From an uncultured Armatimonadota bacterium (lineage in GTDB: Bacteria; Armatimonadota; UBA5829; DTJY01): a stretch of 19,493 bases of DNA. Location of the stretch: assembly GCA_937875395.1 (NCBI GenBank), contig CALNCU010000052.1, forward strand, positions 1 through 19,493, given 5' to 3'. Under the pieces are notes generated by a model. The model ran no database searches, had not been told where the DNA came from, and saw only the letters and a list, made by a program, of their open reading frames with translations. Both the position numbers and the translations under genes were made by a program. This document shows positions 8,701 to 16,251 of this stretch, piece by piece (positions within the stretch are counted from its first letter, which is position 1; every line of letters starts with the position of its first letter).

Positions 8701-9668
8701 ACAGGCGCAGTCCTGAAATCCCAGAGCGGAAGCATGCCGGTGCCTATCTCATCAAAGGAGTAGCCGGAACGACGGGCGTCCTTGTGGAAGGTGGTGTATT
8801 CCGTACCCCAGTTTACAATATTGTAGGCTAGTGCCAGGCATCCCGAAGGCACAAAGGGCAGATATTGCAGGTAGGGAACGCCGGATTGTATGACGGGCGA
8901 GCAGATATTCTGGCTTACGGGTGAGGAGGATACTACAATGTGCCCGCTCCCGTACTGGGCGGCGGAGAGAACAGGCCTGCCGGCAGTATCTGAAACTACG
9001 GTCATAAAATATGCAGGGTCAGGTACGTCCACGCCGCTGCCGCCGGTAACCGCCTTCCCACCGCTGGAAGAGATAAGGTCGCTTGCATCCGGCCAGTTTA
9101 ACGGGTACGGGCGGCAAAGAACCGGGTGCGCCGCATCTGGAACCTTTACATCTCCGCTTACGCCGGTGCCAAAGTTAAGGTTGTCTATAAAGAAACAGTC
9201 GGTCTTGTTGGGTGGGTCTCCGGTGGGCTGGACAAAGCTGCCGCTCCCCGTGCCCTCTATCCAGAGGGTGCCGCCGCCGTCTACAAACTTGCGAAGCTTC
9301 TCTCTTTCCTGCACGGTAAAGGAGACCTGGCCGGTAAGCGGGAGAAGGAGTACATCAAACTGCGACATATCGGCCAGGGATACGCCTATGCCCACCCGCC
9401 AGTATTCCGCTTTATCCGGAGTATGGCCCGGCGCGGCAAGCGGGTTTGTAAAGAACCAGCCGGATGGTTTAATATCTGCCTTCTGATCCATTATGTAGAA
9501 GGCGTGCCAGTACACGGGGTTGGTTATATTGGCGTCAATATCTATTATGCCAGCCTTTATCTCCTTGGTGCGTGCAGCGTACACAAAGGATGATGCCTGC
9601 GCTCCCTGCAGAAGTATAGCAAAGAGGAGCGCCGCCGGTATGATGTATCTTAGTATTCTTGTTTTCAT
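5763..9668 (-). CDS. Secreted PQQ/NHL beta-propeller protein in the PilY1 position
   Basis: 1301 residues starting at an ATG preceded 7 bases upstream by GGGGGTG. The first about 30 residues (MKTRILRYIIPAALLFAILL, then Q-G-A-Q-A) form a signal peptide, so the protein is exported. Residues about 35-250 resemble a Rossmann/amidotransferase-like fold: F-D-V-L-L-L-P-L near 105-112 and V-D-G-G-G-T-L-W-I-E-G near 129-139. No convincing catalytic Cys is seen there. Residues about 295-900 carry PQQ-like blades opening with F-H-K-D-A-R-R-S-G-Y and repeated S-S-P-A and LYAGCSNGVLYSFD-type segments. Residues about 930-1230 contain NHL-like repeats, VVADTGNNRVVWLD and LIADSGNWRVVEV. A D-x-D-x-D-G-N-P-D loop lies at 356-364. 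The gene follows the PilX-like gene by 24 bases, the slot of pilY1 elsewhere, but no PilY1 homology is evident to me. A tip-adhesin or tip-regulator role is inferred. Confidence 0.9.
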   Translation of the reverse strand: MKTRILRYIIPAALLFAILLQGAQASSFVYAARTKEIKAGIIDIDANITNPVYWHAFYIMDQKADIKPSGWFFTNPLAAPGHTPDKAEYWRVGIGVSLADMSQFDVLLLPLTGQVSFTVQEREKLRKFVDGGGTLWIEGTGSGSFVQPTGDPPNKTDCFFIDNLNFGTGVSGDVKVPDAAHPVLCRPYPLNWPDASDLISSSGGKAVTGGSGVDVPDPAYFMTVVSDTAGRPVLSAAQYGSGHIVVSSSPVSQNICSPVIQSGVPYLQYLPFVPSGCLALAYNIVNWGTEYTTFHKDARRSGYSFDEIGTGMLPLWDFRTAPVAQTDSSPAIIDDVVIYVDGNNVLRAFDISAQRDRDADGNPDDGVRDQSLGAPYDELWSVALGEKASSPTTAYVPYVPYPGSGGIAVPVVFVVTQSGRVLGWSVNAYTTPPVTTEVIPSVGTFPGTPPAPTYIDGTLFCAGGDNLLHGYDFLSTNNPKYWTSAVLDSAVALTGTISGSPVAGYVRDPVTGTVDKVVYIPRSPGGVQAYPFKSYNEVLSNDAKGITYSYQIRSGPNAILNRAGYNDWTVYSVKGTGDRVALTTASVGALGQFSVAGTDGSGNSIKGSTLLADYQIDPFTSPLTPRSEIRTKGSGGVAATPALAKNDILYFGTSEGSLYAVQEVGRRTGTTYQNLLTRVKWRWSLNDAGAVTLLGGAGTPFGSPAVTEDTVYFAVNAGGAGYILAFEADPVFKLNLGVALDRSTPPTVLQFDPANATSPPQPVMGVPDESSGTENPVYSPFTVDYDSGQITFFNFRVGNDPSRDLSCSGDIQVNFTPASDTAGAGATQQQIHYAFPSSYGSGNLPFPGDNWNNLLWCVRLPLTVSSSPAVFGRMLYAGCSNGVLYSFDTAKVGQNIQKNGGVDWSVIKDKGAGWEHKVSATALNSTIAGSSGMLMVASAEGLEVIHNPSTLVADGNRIVEVDGAGNVSWSCDGTVSYVTDGTNWGGVSTAFDRPAVAKRAPAGGVVVADTGNNRVVWLDKSGRIIQQVTGFADAGNKLVPSAPKTLNRPMDVQMWVEVVGGRQEYHYLIADSGNWRVVEVAVKYNAATGAYDDYHLVWCTKTVEQGKKYNYTCAQRVAQDDPSNPGITKVFTMCIISNYRANPDGRPEGPGGALVRFDADGLIHPSTEVIASLVDGTKLRSPRFFRRVYKTNSEYSDVIIDSTGIYVVKHSPAISILKYTAADYKAQTSDKPFAPSYAQFLANGNLLVTNRATGTYAGGTKVLYGEVFELNSTLTNILNTIEGGTTSHGLRQPMSAERTTY

Positions 9669-9675
9669 ATAAATA

Positions 9676-9682
9676 CACCCCC
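9676..9682 (-). promoter_or_regulatory. Ribosome binding site of the 1301-residue propeller gene
   Basis: GGGGGTG on the minus strand, 7 bases before the ATG at 9668, inside the 24-base gap after the PilX-like gene. The short gap suggests co-transcription and possibly translational coupling. Confidence 0.6.
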
Positions 9683-9692
9683 GCTCGAATGG

Positions 9693-12338
9693 CTATCTTG
9701 GATAGCCGAAGTAGAGCAACTCTGGGCTGACCGGAAGCCTTGGAACAATTGCAAGCATCCGGTTATATTCATCCCGCCTTATTGCGCCGCCGTTTATTTT
9801 TGGATGAGACAGCTGGCTGTCATATACTATGGTAAAGCCGCGCTTGCGCGTTGTATCGTCCGGCCCTATGGGGTCTCTGTACTTTTCTGTTTTTATAACA
9901 GAGGAGCCGTGGTTGTTTGGAATCCACCCCCACTTCTCCATCCAGGCGCTTCTGCCGCCTATTGGGGCAGGTTCGTTCTCACATATTGCGCCGTACACTG
10001 TAACCTGAACATCCAGCGGATGGCCGTAATAGGGCCATTCGGGAGATGTCCCCGTTGGGCGATCCGGCGTCCCCTCAACATCGTTAGGGTCCGGGTTGAA
10101 CCACTCGCCCGGAATGATAAAGAATGAATCTTCCTGCGCATACAGCAGCGCTTCTATGCGTATGTCGCAGGGCTGCACCGCCACTCGGGAGATGTAGTAA
10201 TCCTGCAGGCCCTCCGAGATATTTATGTTCTGATCCAACTGGAAGCCCAGCAGGTTATATACCCCCGGCTCTGTGTGCAAGCGGTACTGCCCATGGGTTC
10301 CGTCAACCGGCCAGAGCGGGTATGCGCTGCACGCCCACCTGGGATACTTTTCATTACCGGCCGCATCACGCAGGATGCAGTCGTACTCATACGGAGATGT
10401 ATTGCCAAAGTTGTACATGCTGAAACGGGGGTATCCGCCCATTTCCGCTACCGTTGGCGGGTAGTTTATAAGCATGTTCACATAGCTTGCGCCGGGGTCC
10501 GGTGCAGATGTATGCCTTGCGTATAATTGGGGATACACCGTCTCGTATTTTGCGATATCTGTACCAAAGGCAAAGTTCATCCAGAAGGAGTTCTCCGGCG
10601 AGACTTCAAAATGGTCTCCCCCGGCACCGGCAATAAGCACTTCCCTTACCGGGCCAAAGAACTGCGTGGTATTTACGCAGACGTAATCCATAGCCAGAAG
10701 GGATATGGCGCTGTTTTTAGGCTCTTCATCCCCCAGAAGCGCTCCCATTCCGTCCTTGGGATACTTAAGTATACTACCTTCTATATAGATTGTCGCGCCC
10801 GAGACAACGGTAAGCTGGTTGCTCCACCTGGGGGCATCCGGGTACGCCGTGTCCGCCTGGGGAAGCGTGCCTTTTATCCGTATGTTTCCCTCTGCAAAGA
10901 TCATGCCGTTCTGCGGGTAGGGCATTATCAGCCGCTCGCCTGACGGGTTTAATGGAGCGCCGTTTTCATCACGCCAGATAAACTTCTCCTGGCCGGGGGC
11001 GCTGTCATGGGTGAGGATCATATCCGGCATGCCGTCACCGTTGAGATCGTACGGGGTAAGGATTATGCTTACGCCGGGCGGAGTGTAGTACGGGCCTACC
11101 CAGTGCGGGCCGCCGGGCTGAGTCCAGTTGCCTTTAAGGGTATACAGGGCGCTCTCTTCTTGAATATCGTCCGGGTTGTCCAAGTAAATTCCCCTGCCCC
11201 AGCCAAAGAAACCCGTGTTCACCCATTCTCCGCGGCTTGTGTTATATATCCATTCCCCGGAGTTTCTGGTAAGTTCCCGGTACCGGGAGAGTCCGCCGGA
11301 TGGGCTTGGCGCCTCTAGCAGCGGAGGCTCCATGCGGGTGATATTTCTAGGCTTGCCGTTTACATCTGCAACGGTCCGCCCATCACGGTAGCTCCCTATC
11401 TCTGCGGTTGAATCGTCCGGGCTGCTGTCAAATGATGCAACTCCATTTGTATCTGTATCTGCGCTTGCTTTGGCAAGGGCGTTGTTTACATAGGTTCGAG
11501 AGGCGTGCGTGTTAGATGCATCCGTTGGGGCAATGCTGTATCTTATATCGCCCGCCACATCTACGGAGTCTCCGCGGTTGCGGTTAAGCCATATGTAGTT
11601 TGTACCGTGCCATAACAGGTTGCCGTTTACACGGATGGGCGCTCCCGCCGTGGGGCCGCTTGAGGTGCCGCTGCCCCAGGTGGTGGTGAATTCCGGCGTG
11701 CCCAGAGAGAACTCTCCTGTTTTGCGGTCTTTGTTGGTTATAAAGACGGCGTAGTCTGTTATGCCTATGGCTTTGTATGCAACCTTTTCGTTCCTTATAC
11801 GTGTTGACGGCTGGTTTGTCCAGGTAGTAGGGTCTTCCGGGTCATACTCGCCCACGCGCCCAACAGATTCTATTTTTATGTATCTGGACATGGGATCGCC
11901 CGCTGTGGGATTGTATGTGACTTTTACAAGAAACCGCCCCTTGCCGTACATAAATCTGCTGAACCCCTGCATCAGCCACTTGCGGTCTGGGTCGCTCTCA
12001 AGGGGTTTTGCATCTGCGGGGAGGCTCTCCGGGTCTAGGCCCTGCTCTACTCTCTTTACCACATCAGGATATGTGGGGACAGGGCGCCAGTCGGCTCCAT
12101 CCATGCTGTAGGTCAGCTGGCTGTCTGCATACTTTATCCCGGCTTCCGCCAGGTACTCTGCAGTAAGGCTCTGGCTGCTACGCTGAACCCGGCTAAGGCT
12201 GCGGACTATGATGGTTACAAAAATTCCTCCTATAAAAACCAGAAGAAACATAACCATAAGCGCCAGAATAAGCGACTGCCCGCCCCTTCCGCCGATTATA
12301 CCCTTTATTCTTTTGTTCTTTTCAGACTTCATATTCAT
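9693..12338 (-). CDS. Very large PilX-like minor pilin / pilus assembly protein
   Basis: 881 residues from the ATG at 12338. A TTG at 12380 would add 14 residues but lacks a ribosome site, whereas AGGT lies 7 bases before 12338. After a basic N-terminus (K-N-K-R...G-G-R-G-G) comes one hydrophobic helix at about 21-45 (QSLILALMVMFLLVFIGG). It is followed by S-L-x-x-V-Q-R-S-S-Q and A-E-Y-L-A-E-A-G-I-x-Y-A, the usual PilX N-terminal layout. Glu5 of classical pilins is absent, so peptidase processing is uncertain. Classical PilX has under about 200 residues; here over 800 follow the helix. Visible features are an EF-hand-like loop D-L-N-G-D-G-M-P-D (431-439) and beta-rich stretches such as MIFAEGNIRIKG and VVSGATIYIEGSIL. 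Its place after PilW- and before the PilY1-position gene supports a minor-pilin role in priming or tip formation. Confidence 0.85.
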   Translation of the reverse strand: MNMKSEKNKRIKGIIGGRGGQSLILALMVMFLLVFIGGIFVTIIVRSLSRVQRSSQSLTAEYLAEAGIKYADSQLTYSMDGADWRPVPTYPDVVKRVEQGLDPESLPADAKPLESDPDRKWLMQGFSRFMYGKGRFLVKVTYNPTAGDPMSRYIKIESVGRVGEYDPEDPTTWTNQPSTRIRNEKVAYKAIGITDYAVFITNKDRKTGEFSLGTPEFTTTWGSGTSSGPTAGAPIRVNGNLLWHGTNYIWLNRNRGDSVDVAGDIRYSIAPTDASNTHASRTYVNNALAKASADTDTNGVASFDSSPDDSTAEIGSYRDGRTVADVNGKPRNITRMEPPLLEAPSPSGGLSRYRELTRNSGEWIYNTSRGEWVNTGFFGWGRGIYLDNPDDIQEESALYTLKGNWTQPGGPHWVGPYYTPPGVSIILTPYDLNGDGMPDMILTHDSAPGQEKFIWRDENGAPLNPSGERLIMPYPQNGMIFAEGNIRIKGTLPQADTAYPDAPRWSNQLTVVSGATIYIEGSILKYPKDGMGALLGDEEPKNSAISLLAMDYVCVNTTQFFGPVREVLIAGAGGDHFEVSPENSFWMNFAFGTDIAKYETVYPQLYARHTSAPDPGASYVNMLINYPPTVAEMGGYPRFSMYNFGNTSPYEYDCILRDAAGNEKYPRWACSAYPLWPVDGTHGQYRLHTEPGVYNLLGFQLDQNINISEGLQDYYISRVAVQPCDIRIEALLYAQEDSFFIIPGEWFNPDPNDVEGTPDRPTGTSPEWPYYGHPLDVQVTVYGAICENEPAPIGGRSAWMEKWGWIPNNHGSSVIKTEKYRDPIGPDDTTRKRGFTIVYDSQLSHPKINGGAIRRDEYNRMLAIVPRLPVSPELLYFGYPR

Positions 12339-12345
12339 TCTCTGT

Positions 12346-12349
12346 ACCT
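12346..12349 (-). promoter_or_regulatory. Weak ribosome binding site favouring the ATG at 12338
   Basis: AGGT on the minus strand, 7 bases upstream of the ATG at 12338. No purine-rich site precedes the alternative TTG at 12380, which lies only 16 bases after the PilW-like stop. Another ATG two codons in (12332) is also possible. Confidence 0.4.
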
Positions 12350-12396
12350 GATGGATAAGGTGCAATTTGGCATCACGCAAGGCATTGGAAACCAGT

Positions 12397-14235
12397 TTAT
12401 GATGCCACGTTCTTTACTCTAACTTTGTTGGTAAGCTGCATTGATGCCGGCTTGCCTGATGTAATATTGTATACTCTTATCCCCACGTTAACCGTTATCA
12501 GGCTCTTTGTAGAGTAGCTTGCCTTTAAGATATCGCCGTGCCTGTTGTTCTGTACTTCATAGTATATGTAAATGTTCTTCCCAGCCGGAAGCGGGTCTCC
12601 CAGCGATGATTCTGTTGTTGGCAGCGAATGGAAGTATACGGCTGCCGTCCCCTTCTTTGAGGTATCCGGTACGCCGCCAAGGCTTATTACATAGTCCATA
12701 TCCAGCGTGAATTGGTTTAGCCCCGGGTCCATTACAAAGTAAGGCAGCATGGAGTACTGCATGTATTTACCGTAGTCAGCCCCCGGGTGCGCATTGGGGC
12801 CAGCCACCCGCACGCTTCCCGGCACTACGGTGCCGTTTGCAAGCAGGCAGACATCACTGGAATTAGGCTCGTTAAGTCTTAAAAGGCGCGAGACATCTTG
12901 AAAGCTTCCTGTCTGCGCGCTCTGGTAGGCGCTGTTTATATTATCTGTTGATGCAATCTTGCTTACGGCCATCTCCCCGCCCAAATGGATGGATGATGCA
13001 ACGCTTGCGCTTGCAGCTTCATCTACCACGGGGAAGGCAAAGTTTACGGTACCTCTTGCGGTATCTACAGTAAAAGCCAGCGCAGGGGTACCGGGTATGG
13101 ATGCCGCATGATATGGGGATTTAGCGCGGTCATCCATGTATTTTGTGATATCAAATATTGGGCCTGCCGAGCCTTTTACAAATATTCCCATATGCTGGGC
13201 AGAGCCGGCTGATAGTGTAAATGCATCCGTATAGTATGTAGTAGATGGCAGAATACCGTTATCCCTTGTAAGTTTTACCTCATACGGCAGAATCCAGTTC
13301 CCAAAGGAGGCTTTGTAAACGGTGGCAGGCGGAGCATCGTCCCCGGTTTTGCTGCCTGCCGCTGTTACAGGCACCAGCGGATCATTGTAGACCGGCGTGG
13401 GCGCAAATTTTATTGTGGGTGTAACAATGGTGGTTCCGCCGTTGTAGCTTATGCTTACAAGGTCTGCACCTTTTATCTTTATAACCGATCTTGAAATCTT
13501 TTTCCATGCTTCAGAGTAAGTTTCCCCTTTTGAGTTGGTATTCATGTTATAGAAGAAATCAGGATCGCTCAGCTTCTGGTTGAATGTTCTGTCGCTGCCA
13601 TCTGCATTTTGCGCAGGGAAATAGGTGTCGGTGTCGAAATCACTGTAACTTATCTCTGCCCTGTAAAGTACGTATACGTTATCCGGCGCAGTGGCTCTTT
13701 TGTATACAAAGTGGTTTGAGTAGGGTCTGCCTGGGTCTTGCAGGCCTATAAAGTATCTTACAATCTTTGTATCCGGAGCAAGCGGCTGAACGGGACGCAG
13801 TTCTAGTATGGCGCCGCCGCATTCCGGCTCCGGGCAGACCGGCATGGCCAAGTCGCCACGCGGATACTCCCGCTTTTCGCCGGGATGCGTTGAGCAGGTA
13901 CAGTAACCGTGCATCCGGGGCAGAACAAGGTCTATTTTGGCATATTGGATATACGTGGTATCATCTGCTGTACCATCTTTTCTTATTGAAGGCGCTTTTA
14001 AGGAATCCCGAGTGTTATCGTATATAAACATTGCGTTGCCCAGATCCCTTGTTATCTGCATCATGGCAATGCGGGCGCTGTCTTGTGCCTCTATGGTAAC
14101 ATGTGCCTGCCTGGTAAAGTCGAAGCTCTGTATCACAGGACCCAGAATCAATCCCATAACAAGAATGGTAAGGACTATTGCCACCATCAGTTCTATAAGG
14201 GTAAACCCGTTTTTGCTATGCCGATTATACTTCAT
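12397..14235 (-). CDS. Large PilW-like minor pilin
   Basis: 612 residues from the ATG at 14235. An in-frame ATG at 14271 would give 624 but makes an unusually long 22-residue leader with no ribosome site. The leader MKYNRHSKNG ends at the cleavage Gly10, followed by F-T-L-I-E-L-M-V-A-I with the conserved Glu at mature position 5 and a hydrophobic helix. The segment after it (Q-D-S-A-R-I-A-M-M-Q-I-T-R-D-L) is typical of PilW/GspJ-like proteins, as is the closing L-T-N-K-V-R-V-K-N. Classical PilW has about 250-300 residues. A four-Cys cluster, C-T-C at 112-114 and C-P-E-P-E-C at 134-139, looks like a metal or disulfide site. A VDTARGTVNF segment near 13045-13074 matches a motif shared with neighbouring proteins. 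It should be matured by the PilD-like peptidase and act in the minor-pilin tip complex. Confidence 0.87.
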   Translation of the reverse strand: MKYNRHSKNGFTLIELMVAIVLTILVMGLILGPVIQSFDFTRQAHVTIEAQDSARIAMMQITRDLGNAMFIYDNTRDSLKAPSIRKDGTADDTTYIQYAKIDLVLPRMHGYCTCSTHPGEKREYPRGDLAMPVCPEPECGGAILELRPVQPLAPDTKIVRYFIGLQDPGRPYSNHFVYKRATAPDNVYVLYRAEISYSDFDTDTYFPAQNADGSDRTFNQKLSDPDFFYNMNTNSKGETYSEAWKKISRSVIKIKGADLVSISYNGGTTIVTPTIKFAPTPVYNDPLVPVTAAGSKTGDDAPPATVYKASFGNWILPYEVKLTRDNGILPSTTYYTDAFTLSAGSAQHMGIFVKGSAGPIFDITKYMDDRAKSPYHAASIPGTPALAFTVDTARGTVNFAFPVVDEAASASVASSIHLGGEMAVSKIASTDNINSAYQSAQTGSFQDVSRLLRLNEPNSSDVCLLANGTVVPGSVRVAGPNAHPGADYGKYMQYSMLPYFVMDPGLNQFTLDMDYVISLGGVPDTSKKGTAAVYFHSLPTTESSLGDPLPAGKNIYIYYEVQNNRHGDILKASYSTKSLITVNVGIRVYNITSGKPASMQLTNKVRVKNVAS

Positions 14236-14349
14236 GTTAGTAACGCTCAACTTTATAGGTATAACACCCATAGCCCGGGGCTTTGCGCCAGGTTTTAAGC
14301 TTGCGCTGATATGCCTGATGCCAACCTCCGGGCTTTTATAAATTAATTC

Positions 14350-16041
14350 TTACTTGCCGGGCCTTGGCAGATAAGTCTGCAGATCGGCTGTCTTCCATCG
14401 TCCTGCAAACGGGCCGCGGCCGCCGCTCCTCCACATTACCCTGACGCCTGCCGAGGCACCATAAACTCTGGATATCTTAAGATTTTGTATATCTGCATCT
14501 TTGCCCCATATCTGATGCAGACGGCCCGCCCCACCGAAGGCTATGTTAATAAAAACTGTCTTCGAATTTAAAGCCTGCATGCCGGTGTCCTTGGAGATAA
14601 CAAAGACATCTCCTGTTACTGAGTATTCTTTTCCGTTAACCTGATACGTATAGTCTACGGCGACTGAATTACCGGAGTAACACCTTGAGAACATTATGGT
14701 GCCGCGCATGGGACTGTCATGATTGGTTGCTGCATAATAGCTATTATATAATAGCGGGTAGGTATCCATATTATTTAGATCTTCCGCAGGGGTGAAAACG
14801 CTGTATGGCTTGGAGATTTGTACCATCCAGTCGCCCTCTGCCCGGTAGAATATGCGAAACGTATGACCGCTGAATTCACTGTTGAACTTAAGCACGCCGT
14901 TTTTATAGTCTACAGTGAACGCCTTCTCATGGGTATATTCATTTATTGCAATTGTGCTTGTATCGTTATACTGTATGCCTGTGCCTGCATCTATGGCTAT
15001 TATGCTGTGTCTAAGCGTGTCTGCAGTGCCGATTCCAGCGTAAATGGTGTTGTTAAACTCTGCGGTAACGCCTTTCTCTTTTATCCTGGGAAGGCTTAAC
15101 TTTACGCTTAACCTGGCATCGGCCGAGCTTGTGGCGCCGTCCGGCACCTTTCGGTCTTCCCTGATAATCTGCAGGTCAAGAATTGTATAGTCTATATAGG
15201 CAGAGAATGGCCGGCTCCAACTGCCTCCATCTTTGTAGCCGTAGCCTTTGGGGTTAAAATGTATAATGCCCATGTTTGCATCTATCAGTTTGAACTGATA
15301 GGGGTCACTGCTCCAGGGGTAAGCCTGGCCTAACTGTTCAAACGACCTGCATATCCTATCGCTCCCCACTACTATGCCTTTAAAGCCAGAAGGGGTGCTC
15401 CCCAGAAGATGGATGCTTTCCGTACCTGCGGGCACCGTAAACTCACTGCCCACCACAGCAACGGCCTTTACATCTGAATCTTTCTGCATCCAGTAAGAGT
15501 AGGTTGCCCTGTATGATCTATCGTATGGTTGCGGAAGAAGCCATAGAATGCCGCTGGCATAATCAATGGAGTATTCGTTGTTTTTGTAGGATTCGGCATT
15601 AGGTGTGTTGCCATCAGTTGGATACGCCACGCGTATCATGGGTGCGCTGTAGACTTTAATGGGCATTGAGGAATCCACGGGGCCGAAACCTACCATATAG
15701 ATTGATTCATTATTATCTGCAGGCGCGGGGATAACCGTGCATTCACCCTCAACTCGCCTGAAATTTGCAGCCACATCCGGGTTGGCAGGGTCGTCTTCAA
15801 ATGTATCGCTTACCGGGAATATACCTGCGGGCAGGTTTTGCGCCATGCTTTGCAGCCTGTCTAATTCTGCCTGGGCCAGGCGTCCGGCGGTAGCCACGTT
15901 CTCGCCCTGCTGCAGCGCGGTAAAACCTCCGGGAAACATTCTAACAACAGCAAGTATGCCCACAATAAAGACAAGTAACGCTACTAGAACTTCTATAAGC
16001 GTCTGGCCTTTTCTATTGTTTGTATGCCGATGAAAGATCAT
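14350..16041 (-). CDS. Large PilV-like minor pilin
   Basis: 563 residues from the ATG at 16041, preceded by GGTGAT with 4 bases of spacing. An in-frame TTG at 16053 overlaps that ribosome site and is unlikely to be the start. The leader MIFHRHTNNRKG ends at Gly12 and is followed by Q-T-L-I-E-V-L-V-A-L-L-V-F-I-V-G with Glu at mature position 5. Then comes R-M-F-P-G-G-F-T-A-L-Q, and A-G-R-L-A-Q-A-E-L-D-R-L-Q, a usual PilV/GspI-like stretch. The remaining about 470 residues are beta-rich, far beyond the roughly 150-200 residues of classical PilV. They hold two clear copies of a Y/F-S/T-I/V-D-Y-x-x-G-x-L segment (YSIDYASGIL, FTVDYKNGVLKF), each followed by a strand ending Y-x-Y or F-Y. A role as minor pilin in fibre initiation is expected; the extra region may bind the partner tip proteins. 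Confidence 0.87.
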   Translation of the reverse strand: MIFHRHTNNRKGQTLIEVLVALLVFIVGILAVVRMFPGGFTALQQGENVATAGRLAQAELDRLQSMAQNLPAGIFPVSDTFEDDPANPDVAANFRRVEGECTVIPAPADNNESIYMVGFGPVDSSMPIKVYSAPMIRVAYPTDGNTPNAESYKNNEYSIDYASGILWLLPQPYDRSYRATYSYWMQKDSDVKAVAVVGSEFTVPAGTESIHLLGSTPSGFKGIVVGSDRICRSFEQLGQAYPWSSDPYQFKLIDANMGIIHFNPKGYGYKDGGSWSRPFSAYIDYTILDLQIIREDRKVPDGATSSADARLSVKLSLPRIKEKGVTAEFNNTIYAGIGTADTLRHSIIAIDAGTGIQYNDTSTIAINEYTHEKAFTVDYKNGVLKFNSEFSGHTFRIFYRAEGDWMVQISKPYSVFTPAEDLNNMDTYPLLYNSYYAATNHDSPMRGTIMFSRCYSGNSVAVDYTYQVNGKEYSVTGDVFVISKDTGMQALNSKTVFINIAFGGAGRLHQIWGKDADIQNLKISRVYGASAGVRVMWRSGGRGPFAGRWKTADLQTYLPRPGK

Positions 16042-16251
16042 TCTTATCACCAATTATGTAAATCCTGCAAATATCTTAAATGTGCTGGATCTACAGGCCC
16101 GCTTTAACAAAATAGTTGCATGAGCCGCAAGTTGGGGGACTCATTTAATCTGACCTTCATAGGCTCGTAAATGTTCCACCCCGAACCAAGAAAATAGGGA
16201 TGATGCAGATATCGGGAAAAGCACCGTAATCAGCCACTCTTTTTAAGGTGT
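16042..16251. other. Intergenic stretch between the GspG-like and PilV-like genes
   Basis: About 210 bases without an assigned gene, the longest gap in the cluster. It holds the PilV-like ribosome site and, on the minus strand, a 17-codon ATG frame at 16091-16144 with a T-C-G-S-C motif. An overlapping 18-codon frame starts at 16160. I see no strong terminator or promoter. A promoter or RNA processing site that separates the abundant pilin message from the minor-pilin genes would be plausible here but is not shown. Confidence 0.35.
16046..16051 (-). promoter_or_regulatory. Ribosome binding site that decides the PilV-like start
   Basis: GGTGAT on the minus strand, 4 bases before the ATG at 16041. 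Because it overlaps the first codons of the alternative TTG start at 16053, it argues for the ATG. Confidence 0.55.

Noticed and set aside
8890..9593. Two overlapping plus-strand open frames (198 and 155 codons)
   Set aside because: They are antisense to the N-terminus of the 1301-residue propeller protein, whose signal peptide and domains are clear; their composition is low-information.
12339..12380. TTG at 12380 as start of the PilX-like gene
   Set aside because: No ribosome site precedes it, while the ATG at 12338 has AGGT at normal spacing.
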